A stretch of DNA of 64,000 nt from Apostichopus japonicus (GCF_037975245.1 NC_092574.1:14841213-14905212), one strand, 5' to 3'. Counted from the stretch's first letter, positions 1 to 13,150 are shown. The notes: a model not told the origin generated them from the sequence alone. Numbers and translations are program-made.

Positions 1-28
<28 letters not shown>
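1..28. repeat. (AT)n microsatellite
   Basis: Pure AT dinucleotide run cut by the window edge. It ends in gcatgcatat, the same junction seen beside the (AT)n tract at 29.82 kb, so it belongs to the dispersed repeat that follows. Confidence 0.95.
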
Positions 29-31
<3 letters not shown>

Positions 32-274
32 TGCATATACACTGGAACCAAAGCCAGCAAAGCAAAGAACTTACAAGTTTACTGACCCAACGAAGAATAG
101 AACGGAATAGAACGGAATAGAACGAAACTAAATGAAAAGGAATGAAACGACTCTGTCTCTTTCAATGAGCTCTCATACAGGGATTGGCAATGATTGTTTA
201 ATATGGATTATTTTCAATTTTGTTTTTTATATAATATGAATAATGTATGCACATAAGCATTTGTTTCTTATAGG
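29..274 (-). repeat. Dispersed ~245-bp repeat, copy A (inverted relative to copy B at 29.6 kb)
   Basis: Reads as the reverse complement of 29587-29822 almost base for base. Differences seen by eye are a few substitutions and one extra 10-bp unit (gaacggaata type) in copy A. The shared part starts at an (AT)n tract and ends at cttatag. Near identity implies recent duplication or mobilisation. No coding capacity; family unknown. Confidence 0.9.
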
Positions 275-2130
275 TAAAACTAGTTGTAACAAGTGTTCAT
301 TTGTAAAATATATGAACTCGCCAAAAAGAAGAAGGAAATGAAATGAAACGGAGCGACACGAAATACAAAACTACTTGCATTTAACCGAGTCCCCTATGTT
401 ACCAGTGATTGCAGGTTTTCTCCACTGCACATCTGGATTGATTTTCTTTCATTTTATCATACGTACATAACACGCATCTAATTGAAGAAAACTTAGATCC
501 CGTAGAACGAGAAGAAGGAGGAAAAAAGTATAGATTTTCTAACTTTATGTTTATCCATTTGGTTTCCTGATACTTGCTGATTACATCAATGCTTTTAGCG
601 AGAAATGATCTCCAGCCTGCTGTAACGATTTGATATCAATCAAATCATTAATTGACAATTTAGTAGGTCAGTAGGGCAACGTTGTTATGGATGGACTCTC
701 CATCCATATTTGCTTCTGTTGACCCTATGTAAACGAACTGCCATTCCATCTCTTCAATAAGTTCTAAATATTGCGTGCACAAACCACCACTCCTCTGTCA
801 TTATTGTGCATAACAAGAGCCAGACCATCGGATAGCATAGATGGAGAACATGCCTTTTTGTCTATCAAATATTGGTGATGTTCTGAGAGATTTGTCTATG
901 GCATCACCGTACGATGAATATTCATATAGGTATATGCGATACCGCTCACAACCATGCACGCTTCATTCCCAGCTAACTATAACCAATCAAACTGATATAT
1001 CATTACTCATGTCGTTGCCAGGGTGATATATCTATGGTTACAAAAAGTCGTTCTCTTAGAAGAATAGATCATCTGAAGTATATATCCGCTCTGAATATCA
1101 AAGAAAGTCACACGAGGCCAGCATTCCTGTACACGATACATTATACTTAATGTGTTAAAATTTCATGCATTTAGATAAAGGTAAAGAGTCACTTAGTCAA
1201 TTTGCCATCAAACCTCATTTAAATGCTTAAATTAGAATAGACCTTTAAAAAAAAATACGGCATTTAGCTCGAATGCGCATTTTACGAGGTTCCTCGGAGG
1301 TTGAAACAAAGACGATTTCTAGAGAAGGAATATAACGCATACCCGTATACCGATCATATAGTCATTTCCTTTTATGCATATCCCAAAATGATTCATTTCA
1401 TGATAGAGAATTGACTCATTAATTCGTTTCATAGTACGGTTAACCTTCATATCTGGTTTAGTAGCTCTAGTCTGTTATGGATAAAATATAAGTAAGGAGC
1501 ACAGTATGACGTTTGATAGAAACCACCTTCGAAAGGATCTATTGTGCGGATTTCCAATTAAATGGCGTCCACTGTGAATCGCTTTCCTTACTGATGTGTT
1601 ATATAGTCAAATAGCCACTTCAGTATTTCAGGCTAGGTATTTTATTCGATACAACACATACAACGACTTGGCGACGGAAACGGGATTTACGACGAAATTA
1701 AGGATATTCATAAAGAAGCAATCAACATAGAACTCAATAGAAAAAATTGGAAGTGCTATGAACATTATATAATTATAACATATCTTTATACTCTTGGGGG
1801 AAAATGACTTATAAAACATTTTTTTTTAAATTTTCCAGTTTTATATGAGTTGAACTGGATACACACCCCACCCGTTATGGACACGGAGGCAACACAACGT
1901 ACACCAATAATGGTATCATATGTGTTATAGGATGTTGATATGCTTGTTGTTGCATAAGACAGCTCCATGAACTTATTTTTTTCCATTAATGTAATTGATT
2001 GTATCTTTCTGTTTCGCTCGATTGCTATATAGTTGAGTGTCTTTGCAAGTTTACCAATACATAAATACTACTGAGAGCAGACTTATAGTATTCTAGTACC
2101 AGAGTACAAGTTCTTCGTGGTCGCACTCAC
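275..2130. other. AT-rich sequence without a supported gene
   Basis: Only short ORFs of about 60 codons with no recognisable domain, no start context and no sibling copy. A small perfect hairpin at 686-708 is listed separately. Nothing else seen. Confidence 0.6.
686..708. repeat. Perfect short inverted repeat
   Basis: TATGGATGGA is followed by CTC and then its exact reverse complement TCCATCCATA: 10-bp arms with a 3-base loop. It could extrude or fold in RNA, but no flanking gene gives it a role. Confidence 0.7.
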
Positions 2131-2136
2131 ACAATC

Positions 2137-2345
2137 TTGTACTCATACTCACAAGAACCAAGTTTCATATATTCGTGTATACTCATACTTTGTTTCTTGT
2201 GCTTACGCTCGGTACTTGCACTCGAGACTTTGTACTCGTATACTCGCAAGAACCAAATTTCATGTATTCTAGTATGTACTCATACATTGTTCTTGTACTT
2301 ACACTCGGTACTCGTACTTGTACTCGGAACATTGCATTTGTACTC
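2137..2345. repeat. Two-copy tandem duplication, unit ~95-105 bp
   Basis: Both halves run through 'actcatactcacaagaacca', a 'catgtattc' section, 'actcatac', 'cttgt', 'cttacactcggtac' and a 'cgagact/cggaacatt' end, with moderate divergence and small indels. The shared caagaacca blocks start at 2152 and 2247. The tactc/gtact motif also repeats inside each unit. Overlapping ORFs here reflect the repeat and not a gene. Confidence 0.8.
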
Positions 2346-2370
2346 ATGGATTTGTACTCACACTACTGAC

Positions 2371-3020
2371 TGAGCCTGACTGACATCATTCTACAACTGT
2401 TATGTCTGCTATGATAATAATGTTTGCAACAACATATGTCTGATATTATAATAAATTTTGTTACAACGACAGAGTCGTTTTCGCGAAATTTGCTGAATAT
2501 GGGGATGTCAAGGGCTGGTTTGAGGGTCGACGGGACGGTTCTTCTCCCTGTTCAGTTCTGTCCTCTATTTTTATTGATTTAATTCTCAGAATGTCGGTTT
2601 GTCATCACTCTCGCTCGGTAAAGTACGAGTATGTGAGTTTTAAAATAAAAGTAACTACTTTTTTTCGCGACATTCTCACTTGCCAATTTAACAAAAAGTT
2701 CAGGAAATACAATTTGATGGCTTTTATTTTTAATTAAATTATGTCAGAATTGTAGTCCACACTAATCTCTACCGTTTTGTTTATACCTAATGGAACAATG
2801 TAAAACTGACTGTAAAATTTACAAAATGGAAACGAATTCAATTTTTATAATGGAAATATATATATAAGAAGCTGAATTTCTCTGGAAAGCCCCTTCCGTG
2901 CCACATTTTTTGGGCTGTATCGAATAAAACTGGGTATTCGTCCCTGGTTGCAAGTTATAGAGGCTACTGTGGCTCCTGATCGGCACCCCAGCAAAGAAAT
3001 GGCTAAGTAAGGATTGCACT
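2371..3020. other. Non-coding AT-rich stretch
   Basis: No ORF with recognisable content, no repeat structure and no RNA gene seen. Confidence 0.5.
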
Positions 3021-3027
3021 TAACTAA

Positions 3028-3092
3028 GGGTTGTATAGCTCATTTGGTACAGCCCATGGCTTCCAACCATTCGAATCCCGTTCTGGACTTCA
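3028..3092 (+). mobile_element. tRNA-like sequence, probably tRNA-derived SINE head or tRNA pseudogene
   Basis: An A-box-like tract (TAGCTCATTTGG, 3036-3047) is followed by a B-box-like tract (CCATTCGAATCCC, 3067-3079). The spacing is 31 bp, about a dozen bases less than in an intact tRNA, so part of the anticodon arm is missing and it cannot be a functional tRNA. The B-box lacks the leading GG. A short T-rich tail follows. A relic of a SINE related to those at 29.5 and 55.5 kb is the likeliest reading. Confidence 0.45.
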
Positions 3093-3600
3093 GTTTTTCG
3101 TATTACACAGATAACTGATAACGCATCTATATATAGCGTACATACAATTGCCGGTAAGTGCAAAATCAATGTCATATCGTATAGTTATTCGCTTGAAATA
3201 ATTATCGAAAATGGGGATCTCGATGCAGGGACATTAATTCGTCGTTCTATTCTCATCAGAGAAAAGTTAGTGTCATTTTTAATATAGCGTGCACACATAG
3301 CTCTTATTATCTAATTTAAAAGTGCCCTGCTCTTCCTTTCATCTCTTGCGATCTCATCTATTTGAAAATTAAATAGATCATTTTTTGTCGCGACATTTAT
3401 TAGCTATGAATGGCCAGTTTCATCCAATTATCCTTCTGGAGTCATTTACTTATGCCGTTAATCATGTTTAGTGAACACTACACCAGGCAGCTCATATATC
3501 GCTGCACCCAACACCAATAGAAAACCGCTGAATTTTAAACTTAAGGGGTATCGAAGTTAATATTGTTTGTCATATTTCTAATAAGTAGTTTAATTGGGCG

Positions 3601-3617
3601 ACACACACACACACACA

Positions 3618-3686
<69 letters not shown>
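3601..3686. repeat. (CA)n-(TA)n compound microsatellite
   Basis: Nine CA units pass into a long pure AT run. The YIYIYI and HTHTH open frames here are repeat artefacts. Confidence 0.97.
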
Positions 3687-3687
<1 letters not shown>

Positions 3688-3703
3688 GTATATATTCCTC
3701 CCT

Positions 3704-3782
3704 GTGGAGGAAGTTTTTTTTTACTGTTCTGGATTTTTCGAATCATTACAATTTCACATTTTTCAACTCATTACAATTCCAA
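3704..3782 (+). mobile_element. 5'-truncated SINE tail fragment
   Basis: The order GGAGG, AAGTTTTTT, ACTGTTCT, GATTTTTC and then TCATTACAATTT matches, in the sense direction, the 3' half of the SINE on the minus strand at 55.5 and 29.5 kb. The tRNA head is absent and the final 'aaCTCATTACaatt' motif is present twice. The element abuts an (AT)n tract, as do the other copies. Confidence 0.65.
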
Positions 3783-3789
3783 ACATATA

Positions 3790-5505
3790 TAAGCAAATCC
3801 CGTTGTAGGCTATATTTATATAGAATCTAATTTGATTAAATATCTTCATTGTCACAATATTGAACGAAACTCATTACTTGCGTCACATCGCGTTTTTGCT
3901 TGTTTTTTTTCCCGACCATTCTTTTCCACATTAATCCGTCAAAGTTTTCCATTTAAACAATAAAACTGAAAATTGAACTCAATCGATACAAAGCACGATT
4001 CACTTGTTTTCATATCACCTTATTTCTTAACTTTGCTTCTGTTTGATACTTCACATCCTTTTCTTTACCAAACAAGCAAGCATTTCATCATTCGTTATAT
4101 AAGTTTATGATTTGTGCGTCGTTTTAATTTTTTTTTAAATGCAGCAGATGGGTTACTGGGCCAAGGTTTCGTTTACATCATTTACATAAAGTTCAATCTA
4201 CTTTCACAACTTCCGCTCTTATCGTTCTGTGTAACACCGGAAACACATGTCACAATTCCTGAACAGCTGGTATGAAAACACTAACATGTCTTAATGTAGG
4301 ACAGAAATCACCCAAACGGACATAAGTCATGATACGACGTTTTCAATATCACTCTATTACCAAAGTCGACCTCCACAGACTAATATATCTCCATTCGTGG
4401 TAAAAGACATGCTTTTATTTATTACTCGAGGCATTTTCACCACAAATAGGATCGTAATCTCACATACCATCAGTCGTAAATACCACGAAATTCGCTATCC
4501 TTAGAATGGTATTGGCTATGATGATAAAGCTTTCTTGCTAATGGATTAATACAGGGGGATATAAAAATCTCTCCCCCCCCCCCCTCTCTCTCTCTCTTCT
4601 TGGCCTTGATCTAAACCCCTGACTCAACACCAAATGAAATATTTTTTAACTGTACACAGAATGCAGCCTTTGACATAAGTGATGTAAACATGACGAAAGA
4701 AAGTAACATCAATTCATCATGATTTCTTCTTCTATTTTCCCCCTTTTTTCCGGATGAATAAATAAAAGAAACACTGCAGCAGCAAGACTTTAAAAATAGA
4801 GAGAAATCAAAAGAAAAAAAAAAAAAAAGGATTCACATTCATGAGAAGTAAAGACTGGTGTACCACTTTCATTATCTTTCTTGCTTAACATTCTACAGTT
4901 AAAGAGTCAGGAAGATTGAACACGCTCTGGGTAAGAAAAGTGTGAACGGTTCTGGCTTAAAATAGAAATTTTTAAAATTATTGATAAAACGTTGCTAAGA
5001 CTTGTCACTGCGTGGCATTTTTCACGAGAATATTTTTTTGCCACAGAATTTGAAGATGGGCAAATTCACCGAATGAGTAATCTGGAGATGGGGATGCATA
5101 TAGAAGATAAAAAAAAAAAAAAAACAGGACAGGTTTTACTCAATTGGGGAGGGAGCACAAATTTTGAGGGACAGTCGAACATTATGATTTAGAGAGCAAA
5201 CCCTAAAACTTAACTCAAAGCTTTTCTACAAACTGGATGGATCCCTCAATTTCTTCTGTGCCACAAATTCCATTATTTTGAATGTTTTTCTTCAAAAGGG
5301 CACTTTCTTATTATAACTACAGATAAGTTGTTATTTTTTTACACGGGTCCCTTTTGCCGCTTTTCAAACCCAATGTGGGACACTTTCCCCTGTGCGCCTC
5401 TCCCATTCCGACACTGTCCGTCACAACTTGCACAAACCATCTCTTGTAGTCCTTAGGTGGTCTTTTCCAAGCGAAATTGCTTAAAACTTTAGTGATTCCT
5501 TGTAA

Positions 5506-5509
<4 letters not shown>
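3790..5509. other. Non-coding AT-rich stretch
   Basis: No supported gene. It contains a C13 run followed by (CT)n at 4573-4597 and several A homopolymers (4808 and 5108 areas). Confidence 0.55.

Positions 5510-5537
<28 letters not shown>
5510..5537. repeat. (AT)n microsatellite
   Basis: Uninterrupted AT dinucleotides. Confidence 0.95.
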
Positions 5538-5543
<6 letters not shown>

Positions 5544-6129
5544 ATATACGGAATGCCTTGAATGAAAGTTTGCAACTACTTGTTCGTGCGGTTTCCAGAA
5601 GTAAGCCTCAGTTTGTTTAAAGGTCTTCTGTAATTGTAAGAATCATCATTTGAACGTGCTCATAAAAGTTCAATATGTTGCATTGTGGGGGTTTTGCCCC
5701 CTTTTTGGTTATTTCCTTTCTAACTTTCCTCCATTTGTTTCACAAGTTTCAAAGCAAGGGTGCAAGACTTATAGTCTCTTTTCATAGAAGTAGTACATAT
5801 GTCTCATCTCTTCTTTAAATCCGTTATTCCCTAGTAAGATTGGTCTAGGATAAAGGTGATATTAAGATATATGTATAGGTATATCATATGAATAAGCCCT
5901 TTCATAGTACTTTAGAGAGCTGGAAACCTCGCTGAATCTGAAGCGTTCGTGCGTGATTGGGAGTCATCTCCTTGGGATGAATCTATCACTCATTCAGTAA
6001 CAGCTGACCAGACCACGAAGATCTAAGCAGATGTAATTAAACTTTACGTTAATTTCACATCAAAACACTGTATGTTCAAATTGTTGACCTTGGTGTTATC
6101 TACAAATAGATCATACAGGTCAGGTTAAA

Positions 6130-6133
<4 letters not shown>
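5538..6133. other. Non-coding stretch, nothing recognised
   Basis: No ORF, repeat or RNA signature supported. Confidence 0.5.

Positions 6134-6206
<73 letters not shown>
6134..6206. repeat. (AT)n microsatellite with one ACAT interruption
   Basis: Long AT dinucleotide run interrupted once (acat, ~6167). Confidence 0.95.
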
Positions 6207-6210
<4 letters not shown>

Positions 6211-7349
6211 TGATTGTAATACCAACGTCAGGCGACGCCACATATTGAACGAACGCAACTAGTTCTGCTATGTGACGTACTTGCCTTTGGGTTTACTCTT
6301 TTGAATCAATCATGATGCTAACCAATAAAATAGTATTTGTGATTCCTAACGGCGAATCTCAGGAAGAAATATTTGAAACAGAACGGTGCGACGTAGGTAC
6401 ATAAGGGTATATATTCTAAGGTACACAGATCATTACCTATTGATTTATTAGCACCGACAATTTGTCCGTAGAATGGCTTGAAACTGACACAGAAGTTTGA
6501 TATCTTACGTTTCGTCGCGCCCTCTATTGTAGAACACTAGCAATGTTTTAAAGCAGATGGTTTTTGGGCGTCCTCGAGGGTGTCCTTGATGACTCTAGGT
6601 TTAACCACGAGGATAAGATAACAGGCACTTGACTAATTTCTTCTCATGTTGAATTGGATATTGATATATTATGGGGCCCTGTTATATCATTGCCACCATC
6701 ACATTCTATTATCAATGCACATTGCTACTTATGTCCCTTCACCATGAATTTCTGATATACAATTGGCTTCTTCAAGGTCTTATCTTTCTTTTTGTTATGT
6801 TATGCTGCTGACTTCCGTGTCATATTGAATTATACAAGCTTTGCAAACAATCCACACGTCTAGTTTAAAAGAATTTCGACTTGGGCATTGCATCGAGTGG
6901 TTAGGTTGCAGACACCCTGTGGCGCAGTGAAGAGCTCTTCTTGAATACAAGATTGCATCGACTTACTGTAATCTTAACATTACAACAGAGTTTGCAACCC
7001 AAATTGAACCCCAAACCAATGATTATCAAAAAATAAGAACTTCCTCCAGGGTAGGGATACCAGGAAGGCCGTCTTCTTCAAATATTATTGAATGTCGTAA
7101 ACATTTCGTTTTTTGTCTTAGCTTTTGAGGTTAATAACTGAAAGCGAGAAATGAAGGTTAGTAGATTCATTTCTTGAAGTTCCAAATATAGATTTGCGCA
7201 ACAAAAAGTCTGTTATTGCTTTGGATAATTCAAAATGAGATAAATTAAAATGAGCGCAAAGAATATGAAACATCAGTGTGATGTGTGATTAAATTTATGA
7301 ATATTTTACATGGTTTTATATAAACTTAACAGAATGGCTCTGAATCGAT
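6207..7349. other. Non-coding stretch
   Basis: No supported gene. At 6885-6920 'catcgagtggttaggttgcagac' looks like an isolated tRNA A-box, but no B-box follows. Confidence 0.5.
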
Positions 7350-7640
7350 TTGCATTGTATTGTAAATTATTGTATTTTTATGCAATTTATTGGAAATGTG
7401 TTTTAATCTAGTGTATTGTTTTGTAATTAATTGACATTGTATTTTAATTTATTGTATTGTTTTGTAATTTATTATATTATATTGTATTGCAATTTATTGA
7501 ATTGTATTGTATGCCATAGCATTGTATTGAATTATATTGTATTGTATTGCATTACATTGCATTACATTGTTTTGTTTTGTTTTGTTTTGTGTTGTATTGT
7601 ATTTTATTCTATTCTATTCTATTCTATTGTATTATAGCTC
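7350..7640. repeat. Degenerate TATTG-type pentanucleotide tract
   Basis: About 290 bp built from ATTGT/TTGTA-type units. It grades into tandem TTTTG units (~7570-7590) and then a run of ATTCT units (~7606-7625). Reading frames across it give Y/I/L/C-rich peptides typical of such repeats and not of genes. Confidence 0.9.
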
Positions 7641-9039
7641 TATTCAGACCCCAAGGAAGGCATCCAAATCTTAAAAGAGTTGGACGTATTCCACCAATAT
7701 CTGTTTCGTGTCTTATAATTGCCTAAATGGCAATTAAACAATTGCCTTAATGGGAATTAAACAAGAGATTGCAAACACATGATATATCTTGTCCATATAG
7801 TCTTGCTTACCATTCATTGCAGGTACATGCTGTATTGTGAAGTAATTCCTGTCAGATCGCTTCTTTGGCATGCAGTGTTGACAGTGCCATGACATATCAT
7901 GCATGTTCCATCTCAACTTCTAAGTACCGTTTTCGACATATTGACGGCTGCAGGAATGCTCTGACAAGTAGCATCCGCCGCCTTTTGAAACAACACAATG
8001 GCCTCGATCTGGTGGTATAATAAAAACAGAAGAGCAGAGGTTTTATAAAGCCACGGTAGATTCTATTCTTGGTCTTTCTTCTAATGTCTTGTCGTCTGCG
8101 AACTGCTGTTCATCTTCTATTTGCCATTAATCCTAGTTCATATTCAATCTAATTTATCATCGGCAACAGTCACTCGTGAGACAGTAGGCAATGCACCATC
8201 ATAATTTAAAATCCGCCAGATATCTCAACACTGTAGTTTCTTAACAAGTCTCCCTATTTATACATAATGGGCGCGCGCGTTTTCAGTTGTGTTATCGAAG
8301 GTGTAAGAATTTTTTTCCACCTTAAAAAGAGTCTGCACGGTAATCAAACAGAGAGAAATTTTGGAATTTATTATATGAAAGGTGCATGGGGTATCCGTTC
8401 CTACTGACCTAAGTCTATAGGAAGTCCATTTTGCGATTGGCAAATGACGAAATTGGTGCTGATAGTGAGTATTGACCTCATCAATTCTGGTCAAGAGATT
8501 GCGAAGACTGATGGATGAAACGGTGACCAGATTCGCTCTTTCATCAAGGTCGACTTTGTGTTAATTAAAGACCACCAACTAATGGGGTTGTGTCTTATTG
8601 CTAGTGCCTCTTCCTCGAGGACGGTTTTCGTGCATGAGGATCAGTTGCGAGATAAGATAAAATGGGGAACGATTGTTACAGATTCTGTGACTGGGAATGA
8701 AAGAAGGTTCAATGTATAATATGATTATTAAAAAGGGGGAAATTATTAATTTCACAAGAAAACATAATGATCATTACCAGTTGGAATTATCAGTTTGAAT
8801 GATCACGTAAACAAAGTAAAGATTAATTAGGATTCTATGAGGAGACAAAAGTTAGATACATACTTCTTTTTGTAAATTTCTTGAAGGACAAAACATTGTC
8901 AGTGTTTAACGAGCTACGACATCTTATTGAAGTATCAACTCAATGCAACAATCTAAGCCATAAGCTTAATGTATTCAGCAATGACAAACTGAAACAGATT
9001 ACAATCAAAGGAGGGTACAAATATGAGAAAGAGCGGAAA
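7641..9039. other. Non-coding stretch
   Basis: No recognisable coding sequence. 'ttataaagccacggta' at 8044-8059 resembles the terminus of the MITE at 62.8 kb (listed in findings). Confidence 0.5.
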
Positions 9040-9440
9040 AAGAAGTACAAAGGACTGTATGTGGGAAGATAATATCAAGACGAGTTAACACAAGACAAGA
9101 CAAAATATGGAGGACATACCGATACATGACAAGACAGCAAAGATGAAGACAATTCAAGATGAGATGAGAAAACCAGAGACAAGGTCAAAACAAAGGAAGA
9201 GCAGCCAACATAGTACCGACGTACAAGACAGCATGATGAACAAGCAATGAACACTAAATAAAAAGCATTCACAGATTGCTGAGCTTTTGGCTGGCAATGA
9301 TAACCTGTAAGATGAAAGAGAAATGACGAGACTAGATAAGGTATAATCAGATAAATTGAGACAAGAGAACGCAATAGACAGGAAAAGACTTGCAATTAGG
9401 CGTGCCGTGAAATGATAAGACAAGACTGGAGTATGAGTAC
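9040..9440. repeat. Degenerate purine-rich GACAA-type tract
   Basis: GACAA/GACAAGACA motifs recur irregularly on the + strand, with few long pyrimidine stretches. This asymmetry opens two overlapping minus-strand frames of 96-106 codons (L/S/C-rich), which are compositional by-products. It may be a decayed microsatellite. Confidence 0.45.
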
Positions 9441-9540
9441 ACATGTGCTACGTGACAAATTAACACTACAACCTTCAGTTGGTTATCCTTCATAGTTATG
9501 TTCTCTTTGCGAGGATTGTACTCTCGTTCGATCACTTTAA

Positions 9541-12310
9541 AGGATTTTTTGAGGCAAAAGAAAGAAAGAAAAAAGACAAGAAAATAATTTTGATATGTAT
9601 TTGACCTTTTGAAAAGCCACTGTTATCAGTCCAGACTGTATTTCTCAACCACATTTATGTTTTGAGAAATGACCCCTGAGGTTCATCGTTTAAAGTGACT
9701 GGATTATATCTAGTCTAATAATGCACAGCTAATGATTTGGTCACTTACACAGATGCAACACTGAAAAAAACCCAACGGGGGAAAACATCAGACATTTTGA
9801 CAAATTTGTCAGATGATGTTACATGTCATCCAAAGGTGTTGTGTTGTTATGAAGATAAAAGAACAACATTTTGCTGACTTGTAAGAATTTTTGAAACTGC
9901 AATGAATTAATATTAATATTTAGAGACCTGCACTGAGGAATCAACGGCATCATCAATAATTAGCATAAACGGAGCATTCCAAATATTTAGCATATTTAAT
10001 CGGTGACAATCTTGAATACCTAATAGCATATAGACACATTATTAAAGCACTTAATTTTTTTCATTGACTACAAAGTATTAAGACTAAAATTCTACCTAAA
10101 GTCATCCTTCTTTAACTAGACGTTTTAGAAGCCTAACTAAAGATTTCAAATATAGCGTCAGTGGTAGGATACTCAATGTATTTGTCGTCATATGTGTAAG
10201 CACGGAGGGCCTCAAATTTCACCTGTCTCTGTAAAAGATGTAGTCTTTCATTGATACTGTATTGAGATTGTATTTGAGACTGTATTATTAGCTGAACCTA
10301 ATTGCTGCAGAAGTAGACAGTCTGTCCTAGTTTCGAGTGTTCGTCTTCTTCCCGGGCTAATAAAATTGAGGTCAGGTTGAAGAGGGAATCTGCACAATGA
10401 TAACACACATATGAACATGAGTTGATTAAACTATATCCAGTGTGTGAACGCGGGCAATTAGAAAATGAAATGAAATGTGCAACTCCGTTCTTGCACTAAA
10501 CTGCAGCTCCCTTTCCCCCCGGAAAAGTATGACAATACCATGATGGTATATGCAGTGTAGCGTAACGTATACGTGTGCATTATACCTGCTTGCGAAGAAA
10601 AATGACCATATTAATCAATTTTTAAATTTTCATTTTCAAATCTAATGCACAGTGTTACGTACACCCCTAATTAAAAGATACTACAAAACCCTGCAAAAGA
10701 CATTACGATGTAAGCAACGTTACCGATGTAGAGCAATTTTCTGACTGTTAATGGAAGAAGCCTGACCTAGATATCGTGGGCTAGATTGGATGTTTCGTAT
10801 TTAAATGTCATTAGCTTTACATACAGAAACTGCCTTAAAGGTGTTAATGGTTCTACCTTTAATTCATCTAAGTAATTGAGATACGTTAAATCAGTCAACT
10901 TAAATGTCACAGGAAGGCCAGATTTCTTGAGGGTAACGGTAGTTGAAGTCTGAACACAAGTGACCGTTACTGTACCTATCTACCACATGGGGTTGGGGGT
11001 TGTGGTAATACTAAAAACTGTGTAAGCTGCATGATTTTTAAATCCTGGTGGTTCGAGGTCACGACTATGGACCCTGTAGAGGTACCCTGTAGATCCTGTA
11101 AACATCGTTCCAACAATATGAAATTGGCCGATGATTCCATGACAATAATATCGTCTACCTGGCAAATTATATGTAAATTTATATGCAGAGTAAACTATGA
11201 TTTTATGCAAATTTAAAAAAAAAACTAACTATTTTAAACGAAACTTCTACTGTATAATTTTTATTATTACTGTACAGTAGTGAACTTTTTGCATGTTCTT
11301 ATGTATAATGAATGTTCCATACTTCGCTCGCAAATGTCTACGGAAAATGGTTTTGTTTTTGTTGTGAGGATATAGGCGAAGGAAACACGTTCTTTCGTTC
11401 ATGGCAAGACAGTTTTCATTCGGCTTTATGTCTTAATGTGATAATAAAATGACCGTCGAGAAAAACAGATACCAGCTAAGCTGTCATGTTTAACTATGAA
11501 TGCACTGAGTATGCAGTTAATTGTGACATCCTATATGATACACATATTTAATCATTGTGATAGAAATGTAAGACACAATTTAACAATGTACGCATTTACG
11601 TGGAGAGAGATGTATAAATGTAATAATGATGAATTTTAAAAAGGATCAAATCCCAAAAGAGCAAAGAGAAAGAGAGAGAGGAAACAAAACATTAAATACG
11701 AACAATGATACCAATAGTAATTAACTTCAAAACATGATCACGATAGATTAATGTCTCAACGACCATTTTGAAAACACTCTTGTGACTGAGTCTGTGAAAC
11801 ATCATTAAGGGAAGTTTCAATCGGCTGCTGATTTTCCTTCGCATGCAAGCGATTACAGTACCGCCAAATGACACAAACTCTTGTGAAGTGACCATCCAGT
11901 GGCTGTTTTGTTGAGTTTTTTTTTTCAGTCCTTGCTGAAGGGAAACAGGGAAATAAGATCTTGATATTTGATCGAAAGAGTTCTTTTATTCTCTTTAAAT
12001 CTTTTTATAAATTTTTGCCCAGGGCGGCCGTTTTTGTCAGCAATCAACTCGGCGTCGAAGGGAGCCCTTACAGGGATCATAAGATGCGTTCAGTTTACCT
12101 ATAACATTCCTATACTGGGTTGTATTATTGTGAACGATAGAGGTGCAATACAAGGGAACAACAATTTATTTCTATTTTGTTACAATGTACTCACACGATA
12201 TAAAGCTGACTTCTTCGTGACAATTAAATTACTCATGCACCCGACACTCGTACATCGAATAATTGCCTTCAGTCACTCATATGTACATGTAACAGGATGG
12301 CCAAGATCCT
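9541..12310. other. Non-coding AT-rich stretch
   Basis: No supported gene. A 119-codon + frame at 11968-12327 runs into the direct repeat at 12.3 kb and has no recognisable domain, so it is not called. Confidence 0.5.
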
Positions 12311-12315
12311 ATACC

Positions 12316-12390
12316 CCTGTAAAGTAGGAGTGAGCGATAACGTAGAGATTCCTCTTTGAGGCGTTATACAGCAACAAATTTATTACTGTA
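12316..12390 (+). repeat. Direct repeat, copy 1
   Basis: Shares TGTAAAGTAGGAG, GCGATAACGTAGA, a TCTTT block and a 23-base GGCGTTATACAGC... block with copy 2 at 13.08 kb. About 70 bp match with few changes. With copy 2 it brackets ~700 bp, and a small retroelement with terminal repeats is possible but unproven. Confidence 0.85.
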
Positions 12391-12608
12391 ACTCATTCTT
12401 ATCTTGGTCTCCATTTCGCATATAATTACAGTGGAAAGAAATCATAGAAAAACAATGGTAAGACTCTTAAATAAATTACACTTTACCCTAAATCCGTTAG
12501 TAAAATGAGCCCAAAACAATACAAACTAATAATACAACTGTTCAGACGATCCTAAATGAGGGATTCCCAAGGAGACAATAATAAGGGGGTTCCCCTAGTT
12601 AATACCAA

Positions 12609-12622
12609 CTGCGCATGCGCAG
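12609..12622. promoter_or_regulatory. Perfect palindromic NRF-1-type site
   Basis: CTGCGCATGCGCAG is a 14-bp perfect palindrome containing the TGCGCATGCGCA consensus of nuclear respiratory factor 1 (erect-wing/NRF family). It lies between the two direct repeats, with no gene attached. Its CpG content stands out locally. Confidence 0.45.
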
Positions 12623-13079
12623 AACAATGTATAGCAACCGGAGATCAACCGTACGTACGTTCATGTCTATCCACAACCTTTTGAATTGACTTTTATAGCG
12701 GTTTGCAATAATTCTGGTTAAACACGTAATTTTATAATCCAGGTAAAACACACATGTCATAAATTGACCTCGAAGCACCCTAGCACTGGATTATCATAAG
12801 AATAACTAATGAAAAGGTTGAAATAATAATGGAATATAACAAACAATACGTTTTAGTGGCTACATGTAGCCTACAGGCGATCGCCGCCTCCTGGGCTATT
12901 CTAACATGCACACTTATAACATTAGGCCTGCTAATAGCGACGATTTACTTCTATCCTGATATTTACTACAATTGAGAGTCATTGACTCTGATTTACCATT
13001 AGTTAAGATAGTAACATGCTTTACATTTAATGATTAGTTTATAGTTTGTTAAATGACCATAAATATTTATCAACCAACC

Positions 13080-13150
13080 TGTAAAGTAGGAGACAGCGAT
13101 AACGTAGATATTCGTCTTTAGGCGTTATACAGCAACAAATTTATTATTGT
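13080..13150 (+). repeat. Direct repeat, copy 2
   Basis: Second copy of the 12.3-kb repeat. Beyond the match the flanks differ (cgcgccctct here, aactcattc there). No purine-rich tract precedes it, which argues against a typical LTR element. Confidence 0.85.

Noticed and set aside
6885-6925. A-box-like 'catcgagtggttagg'
   Set aside because: No B-box follows and no similarity to the SINE family beyond this motif.
9075-9444. Two overlapping minus-strand frames (106 and 96 codons) rich in Leu, Ser and Cys
   Set aside because: By-product of a degenerate GACAA-type purine tract; no signal or domain pattern.
11968-12327. 119-codon plus-strand frame
   Set aside because: Runs into a non-coding direct repeat that recurs at 13.08 kb and has no recognisable motif.
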